The notes under the pieces: generated by a model
What the model saw: the letters and a program-made list of their open reading frames with translations, nothing else
Database searches by the model: none
What the model was told of the DNA's origin: nothing
Part shown: positions 28,631 to 37,464 of the stretch, piece after piece
Position numbering within the stretch: the stretch's first letter is position 1
Layout of the letters: each line of letters starts with the position of its first letter
Assembly: GCF_011064825.1 (NCBI RefSeq)
Contig: NZ_CP048751.1
Coordinates: 1,302,001 to 1,366,000, forward strand
DNA from: Brevundimonas mediterranea
Lineage (GTDB): Bacteria > Pseudomonadota > Alphaproteobacteria > Caulobacterales > Caulobacteraceae
Direction: 5' to 3'
Length of the DNA: 64,000 bases
Position numbers and translations under genes: made by a program

Positions 28631-29560
28631 ATGACTCACAATATCGGCGTGACCAGCCTGGCGGCCGCGGCCGCTCTCATTCTCGCATCCGGCGCTCAGG
28701 CGCAGTCTACTGCAACATCGAACCAGAAGAACACGGCGACCGTCCGAGCTCAGCTCAACGCCGTCGTCAACGACGTCAACGGGAACGTCTCGCAGACCTC
28801 GGCGGCGATCAGCAACTCCGCGACCATCTCCGGCGCCGGGCCGACGACCGTGCGAAATCTTCAGGATAGCTGGGGCTCCACCAGCGCCGCCCTGTCCAGC
28901 AATGTCGCCGACGTGAACGGCGATGTCGCGGCCACGGCGGCGGCCCTGGGCAACTCCGCCACCGTCACCCTGGATGGCAATGTCGTGTCCAGGGTCGCCA
29001 ACACCCAGTACACCCATCGCGGACAGTTTCTGGCGGACGCCAACCTCAAGGTGGCGGACATCGACGGCGCCGTGAACGGCACCGCCGCCGCCATCGCAAA
29101 CTCCTTCACCGCCTCGGGCGAAGGGGCGATGACCGTGACCAACGCCCAATATTTCAACGGCGACTCGCGAGCCGTGCTGAACGCGACGGTCCAGGACGTG
29201 TCCGACAAGGTGAACCTGACCTCGGCCGCCCTGGCCAATTCGGCGACCATCGACCTGCAGGGCGCGGGCAAGGGCACGGTCACCAACACCCAGATGTCCG
29301 GCTACGACCCGACCGCAACCCTGTCCGCCACGATCGCCGACGTCGATGGCGCGGTGTCGGCCACCTCGGCGGCGATCTCCAACTCGCTGACGCTGAACAC
29401 CGGGCCGAACACCATGCTGACGGTCTCCTCTGTTCAGGACAACAAGGCCCTGACGCAGGCGATATCCAACGTCACGGTCCGGTCCGTGGATTCGGCGTCG
29501 CTGACGGCGGCGGCCATCGGCAATTCGGCGACCATCAGCCGGGTGACCGGGGGCCTCTGA
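28631..29560 (+). CDS. Secreted repeat protein, six TSAAISNS-type repeats (HfaD-like?)
   Basis: A 309-residue protein with a classical signal peptide ending SGAQA (about residue 24). The rest is built of about six tandem units of 46-48 residues. Each opens with a V-x-D-V/I-x-G or -S segment, continues with TSAAISNSATI or a close variant, and ends with TNTQ or similar before the next unit. It is rich in Ala, Ser, Thr and Asn, and only one residue in the C-terminal half is basic-aromatic. The same repeat builds the protein at 32165-32779. Beside HfaA/HfaB-like genes, a surface or holdfast-anchor role (HfaD-like) is my best guess. I chose the ATG at 28631. Confidence 0.75.
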   Translation: MTHNIGVTSLAAAAALILASGAQAQSTATSNQKNTATVRAQLNAVVNDVNGNVSQTSAAISNSATISGAGPTTVRNLQDSWGSTSAALSSNVADVNGDVAATAAALGNSATVTLDGNVVSRVANTQYTHRGQFLADANLKVADIDGAVNGTAAAIANSFTASGEGAMTVTNAQYFNGDSRAVLNATVQDVSDKVNLTSAALANSATIDLQGAGKGTVTNTQMSGYDPTATLSATIADVDGAVSATSAAISNSLTLNTGPNTMLTVSSVQDNKALTQAISNVTVRSVDSASLTAAAIGNSATISRVTGGL

Positions 29561-29565
29561 CCCTT

Positions 29566-29597
29566 CGTCGCGCGGGACGACGCCGTCCCGCGCGACG
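29566..29597. terminator. Hairpin 1 between convergent repeat-protein and hfaB-like genes
   Basis: A perfect 14-bp stem (CGTCGCGCGGGACG / CGTCCCGCGCGACG) with a 4-base loop begins 5 bases after the plus-strand stop. It has no T tract. Confidence 0.6.
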
Positions 29598-29622
29598 GAT
29601 CGGGGGACTGACCCAGACGAGA

Positions 29623-29651
29623 AAGGCCGTCGCGACGCTCGCGACGGCCTT
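29623..29651. terminator. Hairpin 2, bidirectional terminator
   Basis: A perfect 12-bp stem (AAGGCCGTCGCG / CGCGACGGCCTT, 5-base loop) is followed by TCTTC on the plus strand and by TCTCG on the minus strand. With hairpin 1 it insulates the convergent genes. Confidence 0.65.
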
Positions 29652-29691
29652 CTTCAATTGGCACTGGAGAAGTCGGAAAGTCCGTGGCGCC

Positions 29692-30756
29692 TCAACCGCC
29701 CGCAGCCGTCGTCCCGCGCACCGCGGACGACGGCGCGGTGCGCCAGCTGGAAGGATCCAGCACCCAGCGGGCCGGCGGTCCCGCCATCGGGCGGGACGGG
29801 GCCTGCCCGGTGGCGGGCGGCCTGTCGGACGGCCGTTCGGCCTGGGGCGCAGCCGCTTCCGCCGCGCGCAGCGCCAGCAGGCTCTCGCCTTGCAGCCCCG
29901 TTTCCGGCCGCGCGAGACAGCGGTCGCGGGGAATGGCGTAGAGGTCGGCGACGAAGTCGTACAGGCCGCGTTCGATCGCGGTCCGGACGGCGAACTGGAT
30001 CGGCTCCATGCCGGAGGCTCCAGCGGAAAGGTCGAAAATATTGCCGTGGGTGAAGTCGAACACGCCCACGCGGATCTCGCGACCGACAAGCTGCTTTTGA
30101 TAGGAGGCCGTGGCGACGACTTCCTGGGACCGGGTGTCGACCAAGCGAAGATCGATGGCGATGTTCATGACATAGCCGCTGCTGGTCAGCCCCCCCTTGA
30201 CCCCGCTGGCCTCGATTCCCCCGGCGGAGGCATCGACCCCGGAAGACCGCAGATTATAGTTCAGCTCGGTGACCCCGCCCACGACATAGTATCGCGAACC
30301 GGCGATCTGACCGGCGTAGATCGGGCGGAAATTCTCGGCGCTTTCGCCGGCCGCCTGGGGGGTGTCGGACAGAAGATGAGATTGGGCATATTGTCGTTCG
30401 ACCTCCGAAACCCCGCGATCCTGGCGCTCCACCGTGGGCACTCCGGCCTTGGTCAGGGCTGTCACGGCGAACAGGGACGCGCCCTGGCTGATCTTGCGTC
30501 CTGTCTCCAGATCATTGCGGCCGGTCAGGTCGGCGATGTCGCCGACCGCCAGCCGCGGCGCGCTGCGCCCCTCCGCCTGGCCCGCCGAGGCCAGACATCT
30601 CAGCGCGGCGGAATAGGCGGTGTCGTTGCCGGTCGCCGGCGCGCCGCCGATCGGATTGGCGTAGAGACCGGTGGCAGGGTCGTAGCGTGCGGTCGTGCAG
30701 CCGGCCAGACCGACCGCCGCGATCATCGACGCCTCCAGAAGCGGTCTCAGTCTCAC
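29692..30756 (-). CDS. CsgG/HfaB-family outer-membrane lipoprotein (paralogue 2)
   Basis: A 354-residue lipoprotein of the CsgG/HfaB family, whose members form an outer-membrane pore that exports curli or holdfast-anchor subunits. The GTG at 30756 overlaps the stop of paralogue 1 (GTGA), has AGGAG upstream, and begins a signal peptide with lipobox LAGC. The CsgG core (about 40-265) has RLAVGDIADLTGR, GASLFAVTALTKAGV, YYVVGGVTELNYN, DLRLVDTRSQEVVATASYQKQ and a terminal amphipathic helix. A Pro/Ala-rich tail of about 80 residues is unusual. It is the last gene of the hfa-like operon. Confidence 0.87.
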   Translation of the reverse strand: MRLRPLLEASMIAAVGLAGCTTARYDPATGLYANPIGGAPATGNDTAYSAALRCLASAGQAEGRSAPRLAVGDIADLTGRNDLETGRKISQGASLFAVTALTKAGVPTVERQDRGVSEVERQYAQSHLLSDTPQAAGESAENFRPIYAGQIAGSRYYVVGGVTELNYNLRSSGVDASAGGIEASGVKGGLTSSGYVMNIAIDLRLVDTRSQEVVATASYQKQLVGREIRVGVFDFTHGNIFDLSAGASGMEPIQFAVRTAIERGLYDFVADLYAIPRDRCLARPETGLQGESLLALRAAEAAAPQAERPSDRPPATGQAPSRPMAGPPARWVLDPSSWRTAPSSAVRGTTAAGG

Positions 30757-31643
30757 GAAGCGGCTCCTGCGGCGATGGCGTAGGTCTGGACCCCGACAGG
30801 GTCGTCGGCCGGCAGGCAGGTCGCCTTGGCGCCCGGCGTCTGGATGCCGGCCAACAGTTCGAAGACGCCGCGTTCGACCACCGTCCGCACAGCGGCCTGC
30901 ACCGGCTCCATGGCGCCGCCGCCGGCCGTCGCGACGCCGCCGACCGATCCCTGGGTTCCCGTCAGCCCGAGGCTGCGGTCCACGCCGACCACCTGTTTCT
31001 GGAAGCTGACGCTGTTCACCACCTCCTGCGAGCGCGTATCCACCAGTCTGAGGTCGACCGCGACGTTCATCACATAGCGCGACGCCTGACCCAGGCCGCG
31101 CAGGCCGGTCGTGCTCACATCGCCCGCCTGAACGTTCACGCCGTTCGAGGCGATATTGTAGTTCAGTTCGGTGACGCCGCCGACGAGATAGTACCGCGAC
31201 CCCGCGACCTGGCCGACGTGGATCGGCCTGAAATTGTCGGGATCCTGACCGGCCCGTTCCGGGGCGTCGGACAGCAGGTGCTGGCGCGCATAGTTCAATT
31301 CGATCTCGGCGACCGTGTTGTCGAGCCGCTCGACCACCGGCGCGCCGGAGCGGGCCAGGGCCGTGATGGCGAACAGCGCGGCGCCCTGCGAGACGCGGGC
31401 TCCGGTCTGGAGATCGACCCGGCCCGTCATGTCGGAAATCCGTCCCACCGCGATCCTGGGCGGGGCGCCGCCGATCCAGCCGCCCCGCCGCGACAGGCAG
31501 GTCAGGGCGGCGGAATAGGGAGACGGATTGGCCGTGGCGGGGGCGCCGCGGATCGCGCCCGGATTCATCCCGCCCGAAGATTCCGCCGTCGCGGCTCCGG
31601 CGACCAGGCCGAGCGCGATCCCCGTGATCGTCGCCCGCCTCAT
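30753..31643 (-). CDS. CsgG/HfaB-family secretion protein (paralogue 1, no lipobox)
   Basis: A 296-residue CsgG/HfaB-family protein with the same core blocks as paralogue 2 (RIAVGRISDMTGR, GAALFAITALARSGA, YYLVGGVTELNYN, DLRLVDTRSQEVVNS). Its signal peptide ends ATAES and contains no lipobox cysteine, while CsgG, HfaB and paralogue 2 are lipoproteins. It is translationally coupled at both ends (ATGA with the HfaA-like gene, GTGA with paralogue 2), so the two paralogues are made together and may form a mixed pore. Confidence 0.87.
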   Translation of the reverse strand: MRRATITGIALGLVAGAATAESSGGMNPGAIRGAPATANPSPYSAALTCLSRRGGWIGGAPPRIAVGRISDMTGRVDLQTGARVSQGAALFAITALARSGAPVVERLDNTVAEIELNYARQHLLSDAPERAGQDPDNFRPIHVGQVAGSRYYLVGGVTELNYNIASNGVNVQAGDVSTTGLRGLGQASRYVMNVAVDLRLVDTRSQEVVNSVSFQKQVVGVDRSLGLTGTQGSVGGVATAGGGAMEPVQAAVRTVVERGVFELLAGIQTPGAKATCLPADDPVGVQTYAIAAGAAS

Positions 31644-32089
31644 GAGCCGGACTTCCGCACATTGGCGCTGACGTCGCCGCTGTTGGTCTGGCGGCTGTTC
31701 AGCACCACGGTGTTGCCGTGGCCGATGATGGAGACGTTGACCAGGTTGCCCACGGCCGTCGCGCTGCTCGTATCGCCCAGCGCCGCCGCGCCGCTGTCGA
31801 AATAGGCGGCGCCCGACTGCGTGTTCGACCCTGTGCTGGCGTAGCTGACGCTCGTGCCGGCCTGACTGTTCACGATGACGCCGTTGACGACCAGCCGATT
31901 GCCGTTGGCGTCGCGCGTGACAGGGTTGAAGGTCTGGGTCGCGACGGCGCCGGAACGGCCATAGCCGGCCTCCATCGAAGCCGCCCCGGCGGACTCGGTC
32001 GAGGATTGCGCGAGGGCCCGCCCGGAGAGACCGGACAGGGTCAGGATTACGAGCGGCAAGAGCGGCGTCTTGGTCATGATGTGTGTCAT
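31640..32089 (-). CDS. hfaA: HfaA-like holdfast-anchor protein
   Basis: A 149-residue exported protein: a signal peptide ending ALAQ, then a Gly/Ser/Asn/Thr-rich mature part with DANGNRLVVNGVIV and GHGNTVVLNSRQTNSG. The small, Asn/Gln-rich, amyloid-like composition and the place directly before CsgG/HfaB-type genes match HfaA of the Caulobacter hfa locus, which anchors the holdfast to the stalk tip. The identification is by context and recalled family features. The start could be the ATG at 32089 or the in-frame ATG at 32077. Confidence 0.72.
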   Translation of the reverse strand: MTHIMTKTPLLPLVILTLSGLSGRALAQSSTESAGAASMEAGYGRSGAVATQTFNPVTRDANGNRLVVNGVIVNSQAGTSVSYASTGSNTQSGAAYFDSGAAALGDTSSATAVGNLVNVSIIGHGNTVVLNSRQTNSGDVSANVRKSGS

Positions 32090-32164
32090 CTCAGCGGGAA
32101 GGAGAGCGGGGTGAAGCGGCGGAAAGGGCCGACGCCGCCTTCGCGGGGACGCCGGCCTGTCCAT

Positions 32165-32779
32165 TCAGAAGCCGGTCACGGTCAAGCTGTTGCCAATGGC
32201 CGCCGCCGTGTTGGTGACGGCGCCCGAGACGTCACGCACGGTCGTGGTGGCGATGGCGGAAACCCCGGCGGTATTGGTCTGCGACGAGTTCAGGGACCCC
32301 AGTCGCGAGTCGATGGTGGCGGAGTTGCTGATGGCCGCCGCCGTCGCCGAAACCGTGCCCGACACGTCGCTGATGGTGGAGTTCAGCGTGGCCGAGGGGT
32401 CGTTATAGGCGACCTGGGTGTTGGTGATCGCCCCGCCCCAGTCGGAGGTCTTGATCGTCGCCGAGTTGGCGATGGCCGCCGACGTCGCCGAGACGTCCTT
32501 GGAGACATCGCCGATGGTCGCGTTCAGCTGGGACGCCGCGCCGCCCCAGGCGTTCTGATTGTTGTTCAGGGACACCGCCGTGCCGCCGTCGATGGTCACG
32601 CTGTTGGAAATGGCGGCGGAGGTGACGGAAACCGAATTGTTCACGTCGGTGATCGTGGCGTTCAGCTGCGAGCGGACGGATGCATTGTTCGACTGGCCTG
32701 ATCCGATGCTTTGAGCATGGGCGGCGCCGGCCGTCGCGACGCCGAGAACGGCGGTGATGATGAGGATCTTGGTGGTCAC
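32165..32779 (-). CDS. Secreted repeat protein, four TSAAISNS-type repeats
   Basis: A 204-residue exported protein with a signal peptide ending AHAQ (about residue 23), followed by four units of about 46 residues of the same family as in the protein at 28631-29560. Each has a D-V segment, S-x-TSAAISNS (or IANS/IGNS), and an N-x-Q element before the next unit. It is the first gene of the minus-strand operon, about 75 bases before the HfaA-like gene. A structural, surface-polymer role is inferred. HfaD is the nearest familiar candidate by context. Confidence 0.75.
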   Translation of the reverse strand: MTTKILIITAVLGVATAGAAHAQSIGSGQSNNASVRSQLNATITDVNNSVSVTSAAISNSVTIDGGTAVSLNNNQNAWGGAASQLNATIGDVSKDVSATSAAIANSATIKTSDWGGAITNTQVAYNDPSATLNSTISDVSGTVSATAAAISNSATIDSRLGSLNSSQTNTAGVSAIATTTVRDVSGAVTNTAAAIGNSLTVTGF

Positions 32780-33220
32780 GAGATTTCTCCAGAAGGCCCA
32801 ACATCGGGCAAACCGGCTCAGTGCAAAAACCCATCCATTACAATGACTAACACAAATTAATCATAGACGGTAAGGGGTTGGTCGACGAGGACTACGCAAG
32901 CGGTTGATCTGACATCGAACCGGGTTCGGACAGGGTTAATACGGCGGCTCTCAAAGCGTGGGGCGGCAGACCGGCTCCGGGTCATCGTGAGTGCGGGCCT
33001 GTCGCAATTCGGCATGGACCGTTCGTCACTGTCTCGAGACGGGGCGCCTGCGGACAACGCCGCCTCCGCATCGGACCCCGCGGCTGAAGCGGGGCATGAT
33101 CGGGTTTCGATCCGCCTCCGCCGATGGCGGCCGAGGCTGTCCCCGGACGGGTGATCCGCGGCGTACAAGGCTTGTCCGCAAAAGACGGCCCGGTTCCGGC
33201 CCCCGGTCGCACGGCCAAAC
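32780..33220. other. Intergenic region upstream of the hfa-like operon
   Basis: This 441-base gap separates the repeat-protein start from the sensor-kinase stop. The part next to the gene (about 32,830-32,875) is A/T-rich against the local background and probably holds the operon promoter on the minus strand. The remainder is ordinary GC-rich DNA with no gene I can support. Confidence 0.5.
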
Positions 33221-34795
33221 CTATTGCTCGGCGAGCGGCATGACCAATTCGAAGACGGCGCCCTCGGTCGTAGGCAGCAGATCCAGGGTGGCGTCGTTCG
33301 CGGCCAGCAGGGCGCGGGCGATGGACAGGCCGAGGCCGGCGCCGCCCTCCCCGCGTCGCGTGGTGAAGAAGGGCTCGAAGACGCGACCGGCGTCGGCCGG
33401 CGCGACGCCTGGACCATCGTCCGCCAGGGTGACGACAAGTCGATCGGGCAGGGCCGCCGCCCTGATGCTGACGGCCGTCGCGCCGGCCTGGCGGCTGTTT
33501 TCCAGGAGCGTCGAAACCACCATCTCGATGGTAGACGCTGGAACGGCCACCCTGGGCGTTTCGTCCCCGAACATCACCGAGATCGCCAGCCGGCTTGACC
33601 TGGCGTCGACCGCCTTCGTGATCGGGAGGCGGACGTCGACCGAAAGCCCGGCTTGGGGACGCGCCATATCGGCGCGCGCCAGATCCAGCAGGCGCGTCAC
33701 AAGGGCCGAGAGACGGCGGGCGTCGGCGGCGATGTTGTCGAGGAACCGCCGACGCTGATCAGGCGCCATCTCGTGGTCCTGCAGCAGTTCGACGGCGCCC
33801 TGTATCCCGGACAGGGGCGTCTTGAACTCATGGCTCACGGCGGCGGCGAAATCGCGCAGATAGCGGGACCGGCGATCCACGGCCTGGGCCATCCGCCCGA
33901 AGTCCTCGTAGAGAGTCCGAATTTCGACGGCGGCGGTGGCCGGCGCAGGGGGAAGCACGCCGCCGCCGTTGGCGACATCGCGCGTCGCCCGGCTGAGCGC
34001 CTCGATCGGACGGGCGATGCCGCGCGAGACCAGAACAGCCAAAAGGGCGATCACACCCAGGGTTCCGACGACGCCCAGCCCGATCTTGATCCGGTCCTGG
34101 TACAGCCCCTTGAACAGGGCTCGGGGCGAGCGGGACGCCACGACGACCCCCTCGACCCGGCCATTCACCATCACCGGCCGCGCATGGTGGATACGAACGC
34201 CCGCTGCGCGACTGAGCCATTCCATGGAATAGCGCGGGCGATAGGCGTCGTTGCGACGCAGGACCGTTCGCGGTTCGCCCGCAAGCGCCGAGCGCACTTC
34301 GGTCAGATCGGCCAGGCCGCCGCCCTGGCCGTAGCCCAGAACGATCGTCCCGTTGCGATCCAGCAAGAGGATCGAGGCCAGGGTTGTGCGGCTGGTCTGC
34401 TCGACGACGGAGCCAAGCCGGTCGGCGACCTCGACCGCCCCGGCCTCAGGCACGGCAGCGTGACGCGGCGCGGGCCGCGCCGGCAAGACCGGCGTGGACC
34501 CCAGGTCGATCGTCGCGGGTTCGGGCCTGTAGTAACCCGGATCGTCGCGCCGGGCGGGATCGGGCGGAACCACGACGGCGCCGGGCCAATCCGAGGCGGC
34601 GACGGCCGACAGGACGACGGCCTGGGCGACCAGTTCCGCCTCCGTCTGACGCACCAGGGTGTTCTCATAGACCCGCAGGAATATGGCGCTGAGCCCCGGC
34701 AGGACGCCGGCGAAGATCAGCACGGACAGCAGGATGGTCCGAAGCCTGAGCGCCGGCCAGTGATTGCGGATGAAGGCGCGCAGACGTGCGATCAC
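33221..34795 (-). CDS. Sensor histidine kinase (ChvG/CreC-like)
   Basis: A 524-residue membrane kinase: first membrane span about residues 18-40, an extracytoplasmic sensor region (about 41-235), a second span (about 238-258), HAMP, then a HisKA domain with the phospho-accepting His in AVSHEFKTPLSGIQG and an ATPase domain (ENSRQAGATAV as N box, LADDGPGVAP as G1, GEGGAGLGLSIA as G2). It starts at a GTG overlapping the response-regulator stop (GTGA). The layout resembles ChvG and CreC; the stimulus is unknown. Confidence 0.88.
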   Translation of the reverse strand: MIARLRAFIRNHWPALRLRTILLSVLIFAGVLPGLSAIFLRVYENTLVRQTEAELVAQAVVLSAVAASDWPGAVVVPPDPARRDDPGYYRPEPATIDLGSTPVLPARPAPRHAAVPEAGAVEVADRLGSVVEQTSRTTLASILLLDRNGTIVLGYGQGGGLADLTEVRSALAGEPRTVLRRNDAYRPRYSMEWLSRAAGVRIHHARPVMVNGRVEGVVVASRSPRALFKGLYQDRIKIGLGVVGTLGVIALLAVLVSRGIARPIEALSRATRDVANGGGVLPPAPATAAVEIRTLYEDFGRMAQAVDRRSRYLRDFAAAVSHEFKTPLSGIQGAVELLQDHEMAPDQRRRFLDNIAADARRLSALVTRLLDLARADMARPQAGLSVDVRLPITKAVDARSSRLAISVMFGDETPRVAVPASTIEMVVSTLLENSRQAGATAVSIRAAALPDRLVVTLADDGPGVAPADAGRVFEPFFTTRRGEGGAGLGLSIARALLAANDATLDLLPTTEGAVFELVMPLAEQ

Positions 34796-35514
34796 GCCTC
34801 CGGCGCCCCGGGCGCGCCCAGGCAGGGGCCAAGCTGGTAGCCGATGCCCGGCCTGGTCTCGATCACGTCAGCCCCGCCCACCGCTGCAAACTTGGCCCGC
34901 AGGTTGCGGACATGGCTGTCGATCGTACGGTCGGTCATGGCGAAGCCTGGGCCATGGACCCGGTCGATGATGGCGTCCCGCGTGAAGACCCGGCGCGGCG
35001 CATCGGCCAGGGTGCGCACGATGCTGAACTCCGTCACCGTCAGCGGCACCTCCACATCGCGCCATGTCGCCCGCCATCCGTCCGCATCCAGACCCAGACC
35101 ACCGAAGGCGAACTGGCCCGGCGTCGGCGGGGGCGGGTTCCGCGCGATACGGCGCAGGATGGCGGCGACCCGCGCCACCACCTCGCGCGGACTGAAGGGC
35201 TTGGTCACATAGTCGTCCGCGCCCAGCTCCATGCCCAGGATGCGGTCGATCTCGTCATCGCGCGACGACAGGAACAGGACCGGCAGATCGCCCTGGGCGC
35301 GGATTCGGCGACAGGCCTCGATCCCGTCCATGCGGGGCATGTTGATGTCCAGCACGACGAGGTTCGGCCTGTACAGGGCGATGTCGGCCAGCGCGGCTTC
35401 GCCGTCGGCGGCCTCCCGCGTCGCCAGACCCGCCTTCTGAAGCGCGAAGGTCAGCAGGTCGCGGATGTGCGGGTCGTCATCGACCACCAGGACGGTGCTT
35501 TGCATGATGGCCAT
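34792..35514 (-). CDS. OmpR/CreB-like response regulator
   Basis: A 240-residue regulator. The receiver domain (about 5-120) has VVDDDPH, phospho-Asp in VLDINMPRMDG, and KPFSPREVVARV. The winged-helix output domain (about 140-235) ends with RNLRAKFAA and GIGYQLG. The ATG at 35514 sits two bases after the stop of the DUF4173 gene, and the stop overlaps the kinase start, so all three genes form one operon. It is phosphorylated by the kinase downstream and probably regulates envelope genes. Confidence 0.9.
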   Translation of the reverse strand: MAIMQSTVLVVDDDPHIRDLLTFALQKAGLATREAADGEAALADIALYRPNLVVLDINMPRMDGIEACRRIRAQGDLPVLFLSSRDDEIDRILGMELGADDYVTKPFSPREVVARVAAILRRIARNPPPPTPGQFAFGGLGLDADGWRATWRDVEVPLTVTEFSIVRTLADAPRRVFTRDAIIDRVHGPGFAMTDRTIDSHVRNLRAKFAAVGGADVIETRPGIGYQLGPCLGAPGAPEA

Positions 35515-35516
35515 GT

Positions 35517-37094
35517 TCAGCCTTCCGTCGGCGAGGTCAACGGGACAGGCGGCGGGGCGGCGACGGGCGCCGGCGCGGTGGGCGGCGGCATTTGGATGAG
35601 CCCGTTCCAGTGACGGGCGCCCGGCGCCGGCGCCGACAAGGCGCCCTTCTGTTGCAGGGCGGCGATGCGATCCAGACGACGCTGGTCGCGCCAGGTCCAG
35701 CCGCGCCATTCGCTCTGTCGCCGACGGACGTTCAGCAGGATGTCCTGGCGGACGGCGGCGACCCGGTCGCGCAGGACGGCGTCGTCAAGGGTCGTTTCCA
35801 GCTCGGCCAGTGAGACGAGGGCGGGCGCGCCCAGGGTATGGAGATAGCCGAGGTCCAGCGCGACCCCGCGACTTCCGACTTCCCTGGCATGCCGCACGTT
35901 CCAGCCGGCCACGACGGCGCCGAGGTCGACGACGCTGACGACCGCCAGCACGATCAGCGCGGCCGCGGCGTTGGCGTTGATCAGCCAGTGCGCCGACTTG
36001 CCGGCCAGCATGCGCCAGCAGATCAGCATCAGGCCGACCGCCACCAGCGCCATCCAGATCATCGCGGCGATGCGGAAACGGGTCAGGGCGTAAACCTCGA
36101 TATAGTCGGCGGTGCGCAGCAGGCTAGACGCGACCAGCACCATGTTCTGGGCGATCCAGACCACTACCAGGCACCGGACCAGCGGCTTGCTCGCGGTGTC
36201 GGAACCCGGCTGGAGCGCCACCAGGACGAACAGGCCGGCGAGCAGGGCGGTGACGATCAGGGGATAGGCGCCGCGATGGGCGTATTCGGCCAGACCCATG
36301 TCGCCGGGAAGCGGCGCGCCGCTCCACAGGAAGGCGATGTCCAGGCCGTTCTGGAGCGCGAAGACCGCATTGAAGACGATCAGGGACAGGGTGATCGTGC
36401 GGGTCAGGAAGGCTGAAGGCTTTCCGATCTTGCGTTCAGGCAGGCCGAGCAAGGGCTTGCGCCAGCGCGGACGCAGCAGGCCCAGAACGCCGATGAAGAC
36501 GGCGCACCAGAACAGGATGCGGAGGACGTTCTGGGGCGACAGGGACGGCAGGGACAGGTTGGCGAGCGCATTCGAAATGAGCGGATTCGCCGCCGAGAAC
36601 AGGGCGAGGAAGACACCGCCGCCGACCACGGGCATGATGAGAAGGCCAAGCAGGTTCAGAGCGGACATTCCGCCGCGACCGCGCCTCAGCCGCGAGACCT
36701 TGAACAGGTCGATCACGGGGCCAAACAGGGCAAAAAACCAGTGGAGCGCCAGTCTTTGGGCCCAGCCCCACGCCGTCTCGTTCGGCCCCACCCGGCTCGA
36801 CAACGCCCCGAGGCTGATCGAGACCCCGAACAGCGCCCAGGCCAGCACCCCAGGCCGGTCCGCCAGAACCAGGGCGAAGGCGACGCCGGCCAGGACGAAG
36901 CCCCGGCCTCGACGGTCTTGCAGCAGGTCTTTCCGACCAAGGAGCGCGCCCCCTAGGACCGCGAAGGCGAACAGGCCAAGACTCGTACCGGGGGCATGGG
37001 CGAAGAACAGCAGGTCGGCGAGGCCGACCAGGGCGGCGCCGACGGCGACCCTGAGCCAGAATGATGATCGAGGCAGAACGGGTATGTGAAGCAT
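35517..37094 (-). CDS. DUF4173 polytopic membrane protein
   Basis: A 525-residue protein with about ten or more transmembrane segments in the first 430 residues and a soluble C-terminal tail with RRRQSEWRGWTWRDQRR. The layout matches DUF4153/DUF4173 membrane proteins, whose function is unknown. The ATG at 37094 follows AAGGGAGGCCCC, an excellent ribosome site; an earlier in-frame start lacks one. It is the first gene of the operon with the two-component pair, which suggests it senses, or is controlled with, an envelope signal. Confidence 0.75.
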   Translation of the reverse strand: MLHIPVLPRSSFWLRVAVGAALVGLADLLFFAHAPGTSLGLFAFAVLGGALLGRKDLLQDRRGRGFVLAGVAFALVLADRPGVLAWALFGVSISLGALSSRVGPNETAWGWAQRLALHWFFALFGPVIDLFKVSRLRRGRGGMSALNLLGLLIMPVVGGGVFLALFSAANPLISNALANLSLPSLSPQNVLRILFWCAVFIGVLGLLRPRWRKPLLGLPERKIGKPSAFLTRTITLSLIVFNAVFALQNGLDIAFLWSGAPLPGDMGLAEYAHRGAYPLIVTALLAGLFVLVALQPGSDTASKPLVRCLVVVWIAQNMVLVASSLLRTADYIEVYALTRFRIAAMIWMALVAVGLMLICWRMLAGKSAHWLINANAAAALIVLAVVSVVDLGAVVAGWNVRHAREVGSRGVALDLGYLHTLGAPALVSLAELETTLDDAVLRDRVAAVRQDILLNVRRRQSEWRGWTWRDQRRLDRIAALQQKGALSAPAPGARHWNGLIQMPPPTAPAPVAAPPPVPLTSPTEG

Positions 37095-37411
37095 GGGGCC
37101 TCCCTTTCGGGAAATGCTTCTCGGCCATGTCCGTCGAGAACGGTTGCGCCGTCGATGGATTGTCAGCGCAGGCGCCATGCAGGTTCGATGCAGACGGCGG
37201 CGCTACGCCCCGCCGACCTGAGCTGTCGTGGTCGCTGGAGGCGCCGGATGCGGTCCTAGTCAATCACGCCTTTTCACGAGTTTCGGACCCCATCAACCGG
37301 GCGTGTCGTCTAAAATCAGAGGCTTGGATTCGACTTCCGGCAGTATTGCAGCCAGCCCGTCAGCTGGACTCGCAGCGCGGCCCATCTACCCGAATGATAG
37401 ATTTGTGGAAA

Positions 37412-37464
37412 TGGCGCACCCGGAGCGATTCGAACGACCGAACCCCAGATTCGTAGTCTGGAGA
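37412..37464 (-). repeat. tRNA-Arg(ACG) 3'-half remnant, copy 1 (attachment-site scar)
   Basis: On the minus strand this 53-base segment reads as the anticodon arm (CCAGA CTACGAA TCTGG, anticodon ACG), variable region, T arm (with GTTCGAATC) and acceptor 3' strand ending GCGCCA. No D arm or 5' acceptor strand adjoins it, so it is not a functional gene. It is the left end of the accreted modules. Confidence 0.9.

Noticed and set aside
29692..31662. One long 656-codon frame covering both hfaB-like genes
   Set aside because: Only its C-terminal half is real (from the GTG at 30756). The first part is a shadow of paralogue 1, whose own frame has the CsgG blocks.
37412..37464. Functional tRNA-Arg gene at copies 1-3
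   Set aside because: No 5' acceptor strand or D arm is adjacent in any copy, so only 3' halves remain.
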